Shown here: piece by piece, positions 54,581 through 63,650 of the stretch | Layout of the letters: every line of letters starts with the position of its first letter | Numbering within the stretch: the stretch's first letter is position 1 | Source: Caryophanales bacterium UBA4691 | GTDB taxonomy: Bacteria > Bacillota_I > Bacilli_A > RFN20 > CAG-826 | Assembly: GCA_002404865.1 (NCBI GenBank) | Contig: DHKP01000009.1 | Span: 62,001-126,000, forward strand | Direction: 5' to 3' | DNA: 64,000 bases | Made by a program: the position numbers and the translations under genes | Notes under the pieces: model-generated | What the model was told of the DNA's origin: nothing | Seen by the model: only the letters and a program-made list of their open reading frames with translations | Database searches by the model: none

Positions 54581-55953
54581 TGAAAAAGAACTCATTCCAA
54601 AAGAAAATCCTTCATGGGGAATGCGTTGACCTTTCTTATGAAGCCAAAGGCGTTTTTAAAAGTGGGGGAGACGTTGTTTTCGTTAATGACATGTTCCCAG
54701 GAGAAATAGGGGACATCGAAGTCGATTATCGACGAAACGGAGAGTTTTTTGGTCATGTTAAAAAGCTAACCAAGAAATCGCCGGATAGAGAAGATGTCCG
54801 CTGCCCTTATTTTTATCAGTGCGGCGGCTGCCAATTTCAAGATTACGCATACCCCTCTCAGCTTATTTTCAAACAAAACAAGGTAAAAGAGCAATTTCGG
54901 AAAATTGCTCATATGGACGTAAGCCCATTATCAACCATCGGAATGGATAACCCGGTTGCGTATCGCAATAAAGTCCAACCTCTTTTAGGCCAAGATGATC
55001 GCGGCAATATTTATTCTGGTTTTTATAAAGCGGGCACTCATGTCATCGTTCCGATTGATAAATGTCTCATTGAGGATGAGCGCGCTACCAAGGTGCTTAT
55101 GAGCGCTCGTAAACTCATGAAAAGCTTTCATATCCAACCATACGATGAAGATAGCGGATATGGCATTATGCGCCACATTCTTGTTAAGACATCTCATTAT
55201 TACCCAGAGGTTATGGTTGTGCTAATAACAGCGGTGGATTCTTTCGTAGGCCGAAATAATTTCATTCATGCTTTAATTAAAGAATGCCCTAGTATCACCA
55301 CAGTTGTCCAAAACATCAATTCCCGCCATACATCTGTTGTATTAGGTGAAAAGACAAGGATTTTGCACGGAAAAGGCTATATTCAAGACACATTATGCGG
55401 AATTCATTTCAGAATATCTGCAAAATCCTTTTATCAAACCAACCCCATCATGACGGAAATCCTCTACAAAACCGCGATGGATTTCGCGAAATTGACAAAA
55501 AACGACGTGGTATTTGATGCGTATTCCGGCATCGGTACGATCGGGTTAATCGCCGCAAAAGACGTAAAAAAAGTAATTTCTGTTGAGATTGTCCCCGAAG
55601 CCGTAAAAGACGCGAAAGAAAACGCCAAATATAATCACATCGATAATTTCTATGCCTACGCGGACGACGCTTCTTCTTTTATTTATAAGATGGTCCGCAA
55701 TCATGACCACATTGACGTCCTTTTCATGGATCCACCTAGGAAAGGAAGCGATGAGAAATTCCTTAAAGCGGTTCTTACCATCAAACCATCTCGCATTGTG
55801 TATATTTCTTGCGATCCATCTTCTTTGGCTAGAGACGCTTTGTATTTGTCCAAAGAATACGAAATTCAAAAGATTCAACCTGTTGACATGTTCCCCCAAA
55901 CATTCCATGTTGAGACTGTGGTGTTGCTTAGTCGAAAAAACGGCGAAAAATAG
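54580..55953 (+). CDS. TrmA/RlmD-family uracil-5 RNA methyltransferase
   Basis: This 457-residue SAM-dependent enzyme makes 5-methyluridine in 23S rRNA or tRNA. It has an N-terminal TRAM-like domain, a [4Fe-4S]-type cysteine set (CPYFYQCGGCQFQ plus Cys in PIDKCL), the SAM loop FDAYSGIGTIGLIAA, the DPPRKG motif, the catalytic Cys in RIVYISCDPSSLARD, and the C-terminal MFPQTFHVETVVLL motif. In Firmicutes this family includes RlmCD (23S U747/U1939); which site is modified here is not decided. It overlaps metG by one base (TAATG). Confidence 0.92.
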   Translation: MKKNSFQKKILHGECVDLSYEAKGVFKSGGDVVFVNDMFPGEIGDIEVDYRRNGEFFGHVKKLTKKSPDREDVRCPYFYQCGGCQFQDYAYPSQLIFKQNKVKEQFRKIAHMDVSPLSTIGMDNPVAYRNKVQPLLGQDDRGNIYSGFYKAGTHVIVPIDKCLIEDERATKVLMSARKLMKSFHIQPYDEDSGYGIMRHILVKTSHYYPEVMVVLITAVDSFVGRNNFIHALIKECPSITTVVQNINSRHTSVVLGEKTRILHGKGYIQDTLCGIHFRISAKSFYQTNPIMTEILYKTAMDFAKLTKNDVVFDAYSGIGTIGLIAAKDVKKVISVEIVPEAVKDAKENAKYNHIDNFYAYADDASSFIYKMVRNHDHIDVLFMDPPRKGSDEKFLKAVLTIKPSRIVYISCDPSSLARDALYLSKEYEIQKIQPVDMFPQTFHVETVVLLSRKNGEK

Positions 55954-55973
55954 CCAAAAATCGCAAAAATTTG

Positions 55974-56018
55974 ATGGGTTTCATTCTTCTCGAAAATGAG
56001 TGAAATCCATTTTTTTTG
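55974..56018 (+). terminator. Terminator of the metG unit
   Basis: ATGGGTTTCA (55974-55983) pairs with TGAAATCCAT (56001-56010), extending inward by three pairs, and is followed by at least seven T's. Confidence 0.88.
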
Positions 56019-56436
56019 TCGAGAAAACCGCCCAAAACCCGGTAAAGCGGTAAAAATAAGGCCTTTACTCGCATGGGGAAATGGGTCGACGCTCAAAATG
56101 AACACTCATCCTACGTCGTATCGACATGGGAATAGGTGGCCTATACCTGTACACGATGGAAGGAATAGGTCAAAAATCCCGTATTTATCGGCTTTTTAGG
56201 AAAATCACGATTTCTCGATTTTTTGCGTTTTCGGAGTACGTTGCAACCACACACCCAACCTAGTGACCAGAATTTCGACCGAAAAACGGCTAAAAACGGG
56301 GGTATAGTTTGATGAAAATGCCAAAAACCGAAAAAGTCATTGCCTTCTCTTTGAAAATAGACCAAGAAAAATTGGGATCAGGTAAAAATAAGAGGACATT
56401 TTTGATGCGATTCTTATCCTTTTGTTTCATTGAAAG
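56019..56436. other. Spacer before the defence operon
   Basis: No gene is supported. The stretch 56120-56157 can form an interrupted hairpin with arms ATCGACA...ATAGG and CCTAT..TGT..CGAT, about 38 bases overall. Its role is unknown; an attachment site or a structured leader of the operon are possible readings. Confidence 0.4.
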
Positions 56437-56466
56437 TTGACTCAAAAAGTGCTATATTTATATCAT
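56437..56466 (+). promoter_or_regulatory. Promoter of the defence operon
   Basis: TTGACT (56437-56442) is followed by TATATC at 16 bases or TATCAT at 18 bases. It lies about 30-50 bases before the first start codon and is the strongest promoter-like sequence in the right third. Confidence 0.65.
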
Positions 56467-56492
56467 AAGCGACGGAAATAGGAGAGCATTGT

Positions 56493-56684
56493 ATGACTTA
56501 CTCTGAGGCAATCAAGAAATTGCGTAATAGATTGATACTTACACAAACTGAATTTGGCGAATTGCTCGGCGTTTCTTTTGCCACGGTCAATCGTTGGGAA
56601 GCAGGTAGGTTTAAACCAACGACAAAATTGAAAAGAAAGCTTGCACCTTATTTTGAAAAGTATGGAATAGAGGTTGATGAATAA
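56493..56684 (+). CDS. Small XRE-type helix-turn-helix protein
   Basis: This 63-residue protein is almost entirely a helix-turn-helix: LTQTEFGELLGVSFATVNRW followed by EAGRFKPTTKLKRKL. Such single-domain proteins often control restriction-modification operons (C-protein-like) or bind promoters within them. AGGAGA lies 8 bases before the ATG. It overlaps the next gene by one base (TAATG). It probably autoregulates the operon, which is an inference from position. Confidence 0.85.
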   Translation: MTYSEAIKKLRNRLILTQTEFGELLGVSFATVNRWEAGRFKPTTKLKRKLAPYFEKYGIEVDE

Positions 56685-57676
56685 TGACCGAAAACGATAT
56701 TAATATTAAGAGCCTTTATTCATTTTGTCCTGAACTTATTGATATTCTTTTGCACGACAACACAACGAAAAAGAACATCATTTGGGCTACCGATCACTAT
56801 AAGAACAAAGGACTTGGCTATTCCGTTACCGACGAGATAAAGCCTTGCCATTTGACAGGGAAAGTAAGAGCTATTAGGCCAAGAATCGAAAAGAGCAAGG
56901 CCGAGCAAACAAAGAGAAGCAAAGACAATGCAGAGGTTTTCACCCCGTCTTGGATTGTTAACAAGCAAAATAATTTGGTTGATAACGCATGGTTTGGCAA
57001 AGAAGACGTATTTAATATCGAAAATCCTGATAATTCTTGGATGCCAACCGAGAAAGTTATCTTCGATGGAGGAGACAAGTCCTGGATTGATTATGTCAAT
57101 GACATTCGTTTGGAAGTTTGCTGTGGCGAAGCGCCATACCTTGCATCGAGATATGACACAGTCTCGGGTGAGAAAATCGAAAATAAAAATAGAATAGGCC
57201 TCCTTGATAGAAAATTCAGGGTTATAAATGAGAACGCGACAACTGACGATGAGTGGCTTGATTATGCCATAAGGGCAATCAAGTCTATTTATGGCTATGA
57301 ATTCCAGGGTGATAACCTTTTAATCGCACGCGAGAATATCTTATTGGATTTCGTTGACTACTATTTTGAAAGATTTAAGAAATTTCCTGATAAGGATTTG
57401 CTAATCAGCGTTGCAACAATCATAAGCTGGAATCTTTGGCAAATGGACGGCCTTAAATACGTCGTCCCATTTTCTTGTCATAACGAAGTTGAAAAAGTAG
57501 TTCAGCTTAGTTTATTTGATGAGCCTGAAGAACCCAAGTTAGATATTTGCCCTGGCTGCAAAGCGAATGACCCCAAGAAGCATAATGGCAAGAGATGCTA
57601 CATCATGGATTGGGAAAAGAATAAGAAGATCAAATTTGTGTCATTGATGTGGAGGAATGGCGAATATGTTGGCTGA
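56684..57676 (+). CDS. DNA methyltransferase-like protein lacking the catalytic motif
   Basis: This 330-residue protein has an N6-adenine methyltransferase-like layout: an EVFTP motif at residues ~83-88, which the following gene also has, and a degenerate SAM-binding motif (LEVCCGEAPYLASRYD, residues ~143-158). The typical NPPY/DPPY catalytic tetrapeptide is not visible. The end has a Cys cluster (CPGCKANDPKKHNGKRC) that may bind metal. It is probably a specificity or structural partner of the methyltransferase downstream, whose start it overlaps by 11 bases. 'Restriction subunit M-like' is as far as the sequence goes. Confidence 0.7.
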   Translation: MTENDINIKSLYSFCPELIDILLHDNTTKKNIIWATDHYKNKGLGYSVTDEIKPCHLTGKVRAIRPRIEKSKAEQTKRSKDNAEVFTPSWIVNKQNNLVDNAWFGKEDVFNIENPDNSWMPTEKVIFDGGDKSWIDYVNDIRLEVCCGEAPYLASRYDTVSGEKIENKNRIGLLDRKFRVINENATTDDEWLDYAIRAIKSIYGYEFQGDNLLIARENILLDFVDYYFERFKKFPDKDLLISVATIISWNLWQMDGLKYVVPFSCHNEVEKVVQLSLFDEPEEPKLDICPGCKANDPKKHNGKRCYIMDWEKNKKIKFVSLMWRNGEYVG

Positions 57677-59381
57677 GAATGAAAAAAACGACGCTTTAGA
57701 AGCGGAAGGGAAATATAAAACCCAAGTTGAATCTGCAACCGACTACATTGAGAACTTCGATATTCTCGAAACAATCACCAATGTTGGAAACGATGAAGTG
57801 TTCACTCCAAGAAAGACTTGCGACATGATTTTAGATTCTCTTCCGGAAGAGGTCTGGCACAATCCGGATTACAAATGGTTGAATCCGGCCACAAAAAACG
57901 GAATTTTCGAGAGAGAAATTGCAATAAGGTTGGATAATGGCCTGAAAGACATCATTCCAGATATCGAGCAAAGAAGAAAACATATTCTTCAAAACATGAT
58001 CTATTCTATTGGCCAAACTAGATTTACTGCTAACGTTGCTAGAAGAACGGTTTATTACTGTTCCCAAGCCAATAGAAAATGTGACGGAATCAAAGCTAAA
58101 GATGGTCACTACGTCAATGGTTATGCGATTGGCAACGGAAGCTGGTTCGACAATGAAGAAGGCAACATCAAAACCCCAAATATCAACCATACGTTTGTAG
58201 ATGAAAAAGGAAGACTGATGCCTAATTCTTGCTCCGATGAAGAAAAGAAAAAATATAGATGCAAATATTGTGGAATCAACGGCGGATCTGCTTATAACGA
58301 CGCCCATCAGCGTGAGACATATGCTTATGAATTCATCCATTTTAGCGGGGACGAATTATTAAAGCATTTGCAGGATAGATTCTTTGGAGGTAATAGGAAA
58401 ATGAAATTCGACATCATAATTGGCAATCCGCCTTATCAGCTGAGCACTAATCAAGGTGGCACTCAAGCGACACCGATTTATCAAAATTTTGTGAAGCAGG
58501 CGGTTGGCTTAAATCCGAAATATATAAGCATGATCATCCCTTCTAAATGGTTCGCTGGTGGAATGTCAACGCTAGATGAGTTAAGAGCGTATATGATGTC
58601 GTGCAATAAAATTAAATCGATGACCGATTTCTCGAATGCAAAAGAATGTTTTCCTACTAATAGCGTTGGAGGCGGAGTTTGTTATTTTCTATGGGACCGT
58701 GATTATGATGGGCCATGCACTTTCACCAACGTGATTAATGGAAAAGCTCAAACGGAAATTAGAGAATTAAACGAGTTCCCCGTTTTAGTTAGATTAAATA
58801 AGGCGGTTTCAATCCTTAAAAAGATAAAGACACTGAACGAAGAAAACATGGTTGATTCTGGAAGCCCATTAATGCCTTTTGGACTTTCATCTGATGCCCG
58901 AGGAGAAAAAAGTCAAAGTAAAGAGAATTCAATTAAATTATATGCAAGCAATGGAATTACATTTATTTCAGAACATCAAATCAAAAAAGGTCAAGATTTG
59001 CTTAACAAATATAAAGTTTTGGTTGGGATTCTAGGAGCTGAGCACGCTTTGGAACCTGACAAGGATGGTAAGTTTAGAATAATTACATCCTCTTTGAAAG
59101 TTATAGGGCCTCAAGAAGCTTGCACACACTCGTATTTTACTATTGGAAAATTCGATAATTTAGGGGAAGCCCAAAATTTATGCAATTATCTAAAAACAAA
59201 ATTTGCTCGTTTCTTAATTTTACTAGCTATGACATCAACACATCTTTCTAGGAACGTTTTGCTCTTTTTGCCTAAACAAAATTTTGATTCAGTTTGGACT
59301 GATCAAAAACTTTATAAAAAATATGGTTTTAGTGTGGATGAAATCAATCTTATTGAGGAAACAATGAAGGAGATGAAGTAA
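57666..59381 (+). CDS. Eco57I-like N6-adenine DNA methyltransferase
   Basis: This 571-residue protein has EVFTP at residue ~44, a SAM motif I region LNPATKNGIFEREI at ~72, and the catalytic FDIIIGNPPYQ with NPPY at residues 254-257. The stretch MIIPSKWFAGG is typical of the Eco57I-type M family, and the C-terminal ~250 residues would be the target-recognition domain. A CKYCG cluster near residue 200 may bind zinc. I start at the second ATG (57666) because GGAGG lies 10 bases upstream; the first ATG is one base from that site. It is probably the modification enzyme of the system. Confidence 0.88.
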   Translation: MLAENEKNDALEAEGKYKTQVESATDYIENFDILETITNVGNDEVFTPRKTCDMILDSLPEEVWHNPDYKWLNPATKNGIFEREIAIRLDNGLKDIIPDIEQRRKHILQNMIYSIGQTRFTANVARRTVYYCSQANRKCDGIKAKDGHYVNGYAIGNGSWFDNEEGNIKTPNINHTFVDEKGRLMPNSCSDEEKKKYRCKYCGINGGSAYNDAHQRETYAYEFIHFSGDELLKHLQDRFFGGNRKMKFDIIIGNPPYQLSTNQGGTQATPIYQNFVKQAVGLNPKYISMIIPSKWFAGGMSTLDELRAYMMSCNKIKSMTDFSNAKECFPTNSVGGGVCYFLWDRDYDGPCTFTNVINGKAQTEIRELNEFPVLVRLNKAVSILKKIKTLNEENMVDSGSPLMPFGLSSDARGEKSQSKENSIKLYASNGITFISEHQIKKGQDLLNKYKVLVGILGAEHALEPDKDGKFRIITSSLKVIGPQEACTHSYFTIGKFDNLGEAQNLCNYLKTKFARFLILLAMTSTHLSRNVLLFLPKQNFDSVWTDQKLYKKYGFSVDEINLIEETMKEMK

Positions 59382-59382
59382 C

Positions 59383-62300
59383 ATGGAAGAAATTTTAGTT
59401 ACAAAATCTCCCGATATTAATCAAACGGATACAATTCAGTATCACGAAAACAAAACAATCTTTAGTTTGGATGACAAAAACAATACCGACGGTTCACTGA
59501 TTCTCATTTATATGTATTTGTTGCCTAGATTCCAAACGCATGGAATCAAGGTAGGCATGACCAAATGCAGAATCGGAGAGACTTTTTGGCATGCAATTAA
59601 ATCTAGGATACACGATCAGCAACACGAATTAGCGCTTACCGATGATCAATATCAAAAATACGGATTGGAAAGAGAGATCGTCTATTGGGGCATTTGCCTC
59701 GATGCAAAAAACGATTCCTTTAAAGATTATTCCGTCCATAACGAAATCAAAAAGACAAACGCTGGGATTGTGGAGAAGGAGCAGGAGTGGTTCACGAATG
59801 TTCCGACCGACGAGCTCATCGGCATCTTCAATTCATTGAGACACACGGATGAAAACAAAGAAATATATACTCCAAGGAAAGAGCAGCAGGAATGCATCGA
59901 CGCCATGAGCGAGTATTTTGCCGAGAACCCAAACGGCCGATTCCTTTTGAACTGCAAAATGAGATTCGGCAAATCGTTCACGACCTACAAGTACTGCGAA
60001 GACCATAATCTAGAGAGAATATTGATCCTTACCTTCGTACCAGCTGTTGAATCTTCTTGGCGTGAAGACTTAAGACATATTAAGAAAAGCTACAGGTATT
60101 TCACCGACGATAACCTAAGAAGAAGCGACTTCATGCTGGGTTTTATTCAAGATCCTTACGTCTTGTTCCTTTCGCTTCAAAATTACTTGGGCAAAGAAAA
60201 GAACGCAGATGTCAAAGCCAAGATTCAGCAATTGCAGAACATCGATTGGGACTTGGTCATCCTCGACGAATACCATTTCGGCGCATGGAACCAAAGAACA
60301 CAAGGAACCCTGAAAGTCAAAGAGGAAAAGAGCGAAGACCTCGATAGCAACTACCAAGAGCAATTGAAGAAGACTGGCGACATCATCCAGAAATTCAATA
60401 TCAAGACTAGACAGACCATTTGCTTGTCCGGAACCCCGTTTAAGGCGTTGGCCAGGGGCGAGTTCACGGACAAATCCTCTTTCACGTACTCCTTTTTCGA
60501 TGAGCAGAGAAACAAATATCCTAATAGCGACAAAGGCGATTTCTCTGTCGTGAATCCAAGTTACGCCGCCTTTCCAGACATTAAGATATTCGGATACAAC
60601 ATGTCCAGGCTTTTCGGCAATCTGACGGCTTCCGTTTTCTCAGAAGATAGATTGCTCACAAAAAAATATTTCTCTTTGAACAAATTCTTCGAAACAAGGC
60701 AGGAGAACAACCCGAATGAGCCATGCACGTTCATTTACGAGGATGAGATCAAGAAATGGCTTGAGATCATAAAGGGACGTTCCACTTTTGGAGATAAGTT
60801 TCCTTATTCCAACCCACAGATGCTTCAAAACAATGTTCATACATTGTGGCTCATGCCGACAGTCAAATCGTGCAAGGCGATGGAAAAGCTTTTGAAGTCG
60901 GATGAATACTTTTCCAGATATCAGATTATCAATCTATCTCAGGATGGCGTGGGTGCCGGAAACGACGCTTACGAATATTTGATGAACGGCATCACCGAAT
61001 CCGAGAACACCAATAAGCTCGGGTCGATTGCGATAACGGTCAATAAGCTGACCATTGGTGTTACGGTTAAGAAATGGTCCAGCGTGTTCGTGCTGAAGGA
61101 TTTGGCCAGCCCTGAGCAGTATTTTCAGGCAATTTTCAGAATACAGACACCATATGTTGTGAATGGGGTAATTGAGAAGAAAGATGGATACGTCTACGAT
61201 TTTAATATCGATAGGGCCAGTGCCTTGCTTTTGAAGTACGCCGAGCAATCGGAGAATGAGCAGACGACAAAACTTCAGATTGCGAAGCTGATTGTTAAAT
61301 ACATGCCGATTTTTGTGAATGGCGACATGTCTGACCCGATCTCAGAACAAGTGTTCTACGAGTTGGCGCAATATGGCGATTCCAGTGGGATTCCTTTGTC
61401 GAGGAAAATCACAGACACTACCAAAACCACTAGAATGCTCGACGAAGAGACGATGGCTGAGATGCTCAACGACAAAGAGGTCAGTGACATCATCAAGAGG
61501 GTTTTCGCGCATGCAAAATTCGGGAAAACGAAGACAAGGACTGTCCCGGCCAAGCCTGAAGATGGCTTTGATACGAAAATAGCGCAGGAAGGCAGGAACA
61601 AAGGCTACGAGCTTGGTCAGCAAGACTATCAAAATTATGTTGACTATGACGATAATCAAGTCCAAACGGAATTTGAAAAAGCCCTTTTCGATTACATCAA
61701 AGAATACTGCCCGAAGGATTATGATCAGGCAAAAGCCGCTTGGTATGCCAATGGGTTCAAAAAAGGTTACGAAGCTGGCGTCAACGCCCCCATCAAAAAA
61801 GAGCAATGTGGCCACGACGACGGTGTTAAGTTCGTTGATGTGATAAAGAAAAGATTTAGCAAGGACATCAAATATACCAGCAACACTAGAGTGATGATTG
61901 ATAATTTTGTAAAAGCCTATTTGAACGACACAAAGAATATCCCTGTTAAATATAGAGGCATGCTTTACAGAAGATGGTATTGCGATTCTTTTAGAAGAGC
62001 CGTGAAAACCAATCTAACACCTGTTGTCGACCCAAAAAACGGCGAGACGATTGAAGATGCCGATAATGTATTGAAGCATTTACTCGCAAGATTGTTTGAA
62101 TTCTTATATATCAGCGTATACCGCGAGACCACCTTTATGGAAATCTTCAATAATGCCGATCCTAATGTTTTCTTAGAAGCGGTTGGCATCACTAAAAAAG
62201 ATTTCGAAATACTCAACAAATACAAAGTCTTCCAAGAGGATGTTTTAAATAACTACATACATGATTTCTTCGTGAATGAATCTTTAGGAAGTAAGTTGGA

Positions 62301-62682
62301 CTTAAAGGATGAGGAAGTCCAAAAACAATATAGAAATAGTTTTGATTGGTTTGGATTCGGACTCGAAAGTGACGATGCCACGCAAGAAGAAATATTGGAA
62401 AACAAAGATGTCAACTCTATGAAAAATGATTTTATAGAAAAAACGGTAATAAATGTTGATTCTGAAAATCCTGAAGAAGAACCACGAGAGGATGAAGATG
62501 CCAACCAATCGGAACCCACTTTGCTCGACAAAATCAAAGACCTTCTTTCTACAAAACAAATGAAGTCTTCGAAGATTGCCTTAGAATTGGGTGTTTCTAA
62601 AAAGGAAATCAACCAAGTTTTATACGCTCATAGTGATATTTTTGTTAAAGATTTATTTTTCAATTGGAAGTTAAAAAGATAA
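59383..62682 (+). CDS. GIY-YIG nuclease / superfamily 2 helicase with C-terminal Z-alpha-like domain
   Basis: This 1099-residue protein is the presumed restriction subunit. Residues ~35-145 resemble a MUG113/T5orf172 GIY-YIG nuclease (IYMYLLP, GIKVGMT, then HNEIKK and QEWF). The helicase motifs are NCKMRFGKS (191-198), DEYH (295-298), LSGTPF (348-353) and FQAIFRIQ (581-588). A ~450-residue C-terminal region of unknown fold follows, with a GYELG/GYEAG repeat. Residues ~1047-1099 form a winged helix with VSKKEINQVLY and FFNWKL, matching the Z-alpha pattern including Asn1077, Tyr1081 and Trp1095. It starts one base after the methyltransferase stop, with AAGGAG 10 bases before the ATG. Leu CTG and Arg AGA/AGG appear commoner than in the core genes. 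Confidence 0.85.
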   Translation: MEEILVTKSPDINQTDTIQYHENKTIFSLDDKNNTDGSLILIYMYLLPRFQTHGIKVGMTKCRIGETFWHAIKSRIHDQQHELALTDDQYQKYGLEREIVYWGICLDAKNDSFKDYSVHNEIKKTNAGIVEKEQEWFTNVPTDELIGIFNSLRHTDENKEIYTPRKEQQECIDAMSEYFAENPNGRFLLNCKMRFGKSFTTYKYCEDHNLERILILTFVPAVESSWREDLRHIKKSYRYFTDDNLRRSDFMLGFIQDPYVLFLSLQNYLGKEKNADVKAKIQQLQNIDWDLVILDEYHFGAWNQRTQGTLKVKEEKSEDLDSNYQEQLKKTGDIIQKFNIKTRQTICLSGTPFKALARGEFTDKSSFTYSFFDEQRNKYPNSDKGDFSVVNPSYAAFPDIKIFGYNMSRLFGNLTASVFSEDRLLTKKYFSLNKFFETRQENNPNEPCTFIYEDEIKKWLEIIKGRSTFGDKFPYSNPQMLQNNVHTLWLMPTVKSCKAMEKLLKSDEYFSRYQIINLSQDGVGAGNDAYEYLMNGITESENTNKLGSIAITVNKLTIGVTVKKWSSVFVLKDLASPEQYFQAIFRIQTPYVVNGVIEKKDGYVYDFNIDRASALLLKYAEQSENEQTTKLQIAKLIVKYMPIFVNGDMSDPISEQVFYELAQYGDSSGIPLSRKITDTTKTTRMLDEETMAEMLNDKEVSDIIKRVFAHAKFGKTKTRTVPAKPEDGFDTKIAQEGRNKGYELGQQDYQNYVDYDDNQVQTEFEKALFDYIKEYCPKDYDQAKAAWYANGFKKGYEAGVNAPIKKEQCGHDDGVKFVDVIKKRFSKDIKYTSNTRVMIDNFVKAYLNDTKNIPVKYRGMLYRRWYCDSFRRAVKTNLTPVVDPKNGETIEDADNVLKHLLARLFEFLYISVYRETTFMEIFNNADPNVFLEAVGITKKDFEILNKYKVFQEDVLNNYIHDFFVNESLGSKLDLKDEEVQKQYRNSFDWFGFGLESDDATQEEILENKDVNSMKNDFIEKTVINVDSENPEEEPREDEDANQSEPTLLDKIKDLLSTKQMKSSKIALELGVSKKEINQVLYAHSDIFVKDLFFNWKLKR

Positions 62683-62690
62683 ATTTTAAT

Positions 62691-63638
62691 ATGGATAAAA
62701 AGATTAGATGCATAAATGAGTTTTATAAAACAAAGATCTATAAAGGACCAAAGTATCTATATAAATATAGACCCTTTGACGAACATACTTTTGATATGCT
62801 CGAAAATGATTATCTATATCTTTGCAAAGCTAAAAATCTTGACGATCCTACTGAGTGCGCAGCAACCATTGATTTTAATAAATTCTATGATCTAGAAACT
62901 AACAACGTTAAGAGAGAATGCGTCCAATTTATTATTGAAAAGCTTAGGCCGTATACAAGCGAAGAAAATTATCAAATGATTCTAACTATTATGGGCTCCA
63001 TGATGAATAGGAACGGAACCATAAGGCCTAATTATTTGCTCGATTGTCAATCACAACTGCAAGCTCTTTTACCAGAAGACTATGATGTCGCACCATTTAT
63101 AAACTGGATTGTAGGCATACCTGAAAAATTGGATTCCCCTGAAATCAAGCCTCAAATTTATACGTTGATCAAAGCAATGTACAACGCGAGGGAGGAGCTT
63201 GGAATTTGTTCTTTAAGTGCAAATAAAAATGATGAAACAATGTGGAAAGAATACGCTGCTAATGGGATGGGATATTGTGTCGAGTACGATATGACTGATT
63301 ATGATTATCTTAACCTTTTGTTTCCTGTGATATATGTTTCTGAAAACGAGAGAGAAACCGACATAACAACAAAGATTCTTCTATCGTTTATTGAGAATAT
63401 GATTGAAGGTTTCTCTCACGGAACTATTGAAGCCGATGTTTCCCAATGTATAACACTCTTTCTTACGAAATACGACAAATGGAAATATCAAAATGAATGG
63501 CGATTGCTTGGAGATGCGGCTTCAAAGCTAAAGGCACCAAAAATCAATGCAATTTATCTTGGAAAGCGAGTATCCAAAACTAATCTCAATGCAATGAATA
63601 ATTTCTCTAAAGGTAAATTCAAAATGATTAAAGATTAG
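62691..63638 (+). CDS. DUF2971 protein
   Basis: This 315-residue protein has the DUF2971 landmarks: YLYKYRPFDEHTFDMLENDY, the LDDPTECAA segment, SLSANKNDETMWKEYAANG and the C-terminal KYQNEWRLL. The biochemical function of the family is unknown, and it is frequently found with restriction or abortive-infection genes. I start at ATG 62691; an upstream TTG lies inside the helicase gene. The gene begins 8 bases after the helicase stop, in the same operon. Confidence 0.8.
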   Translation: MDKKIRCINEFYKTKIYKGPKYLYKYRPFDEHTFDMLENDYLYLCKAKNLDDPTECAATIDFNKFYDLETNNVKRECVQFIIEKLRPYTSEENYQMILTIMGSMMNRNGTIRPNYLLDCQSQLQALLPEDYDVAPFINWIVGIPEKLDSPEIKPQIYTLIKAMYNAREELGICSLSANKNDETMWKEYAANGMGYCVEYDMTDYDYLNLLFPVIYVSENERETDITTKILLSFIENMIEGFSHGTIEADVSQCITLFLTKYDKWKYQNEWRLLGDAASKLKAPKINAIYLGKRVSKTNLNAMNNFSKGKFKMIKD

Positions 63639-63650
63639 GAGGTGAAACAA

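Noticed and set aside
55875..56365. Minus-strand ORFs rich in Trp and Phe in the spacer after the RNA methyltransferase
   Set aside because: They start without a ribosome-binding site, one crosses the metG-unit terminator, and no family resemblance was seen.
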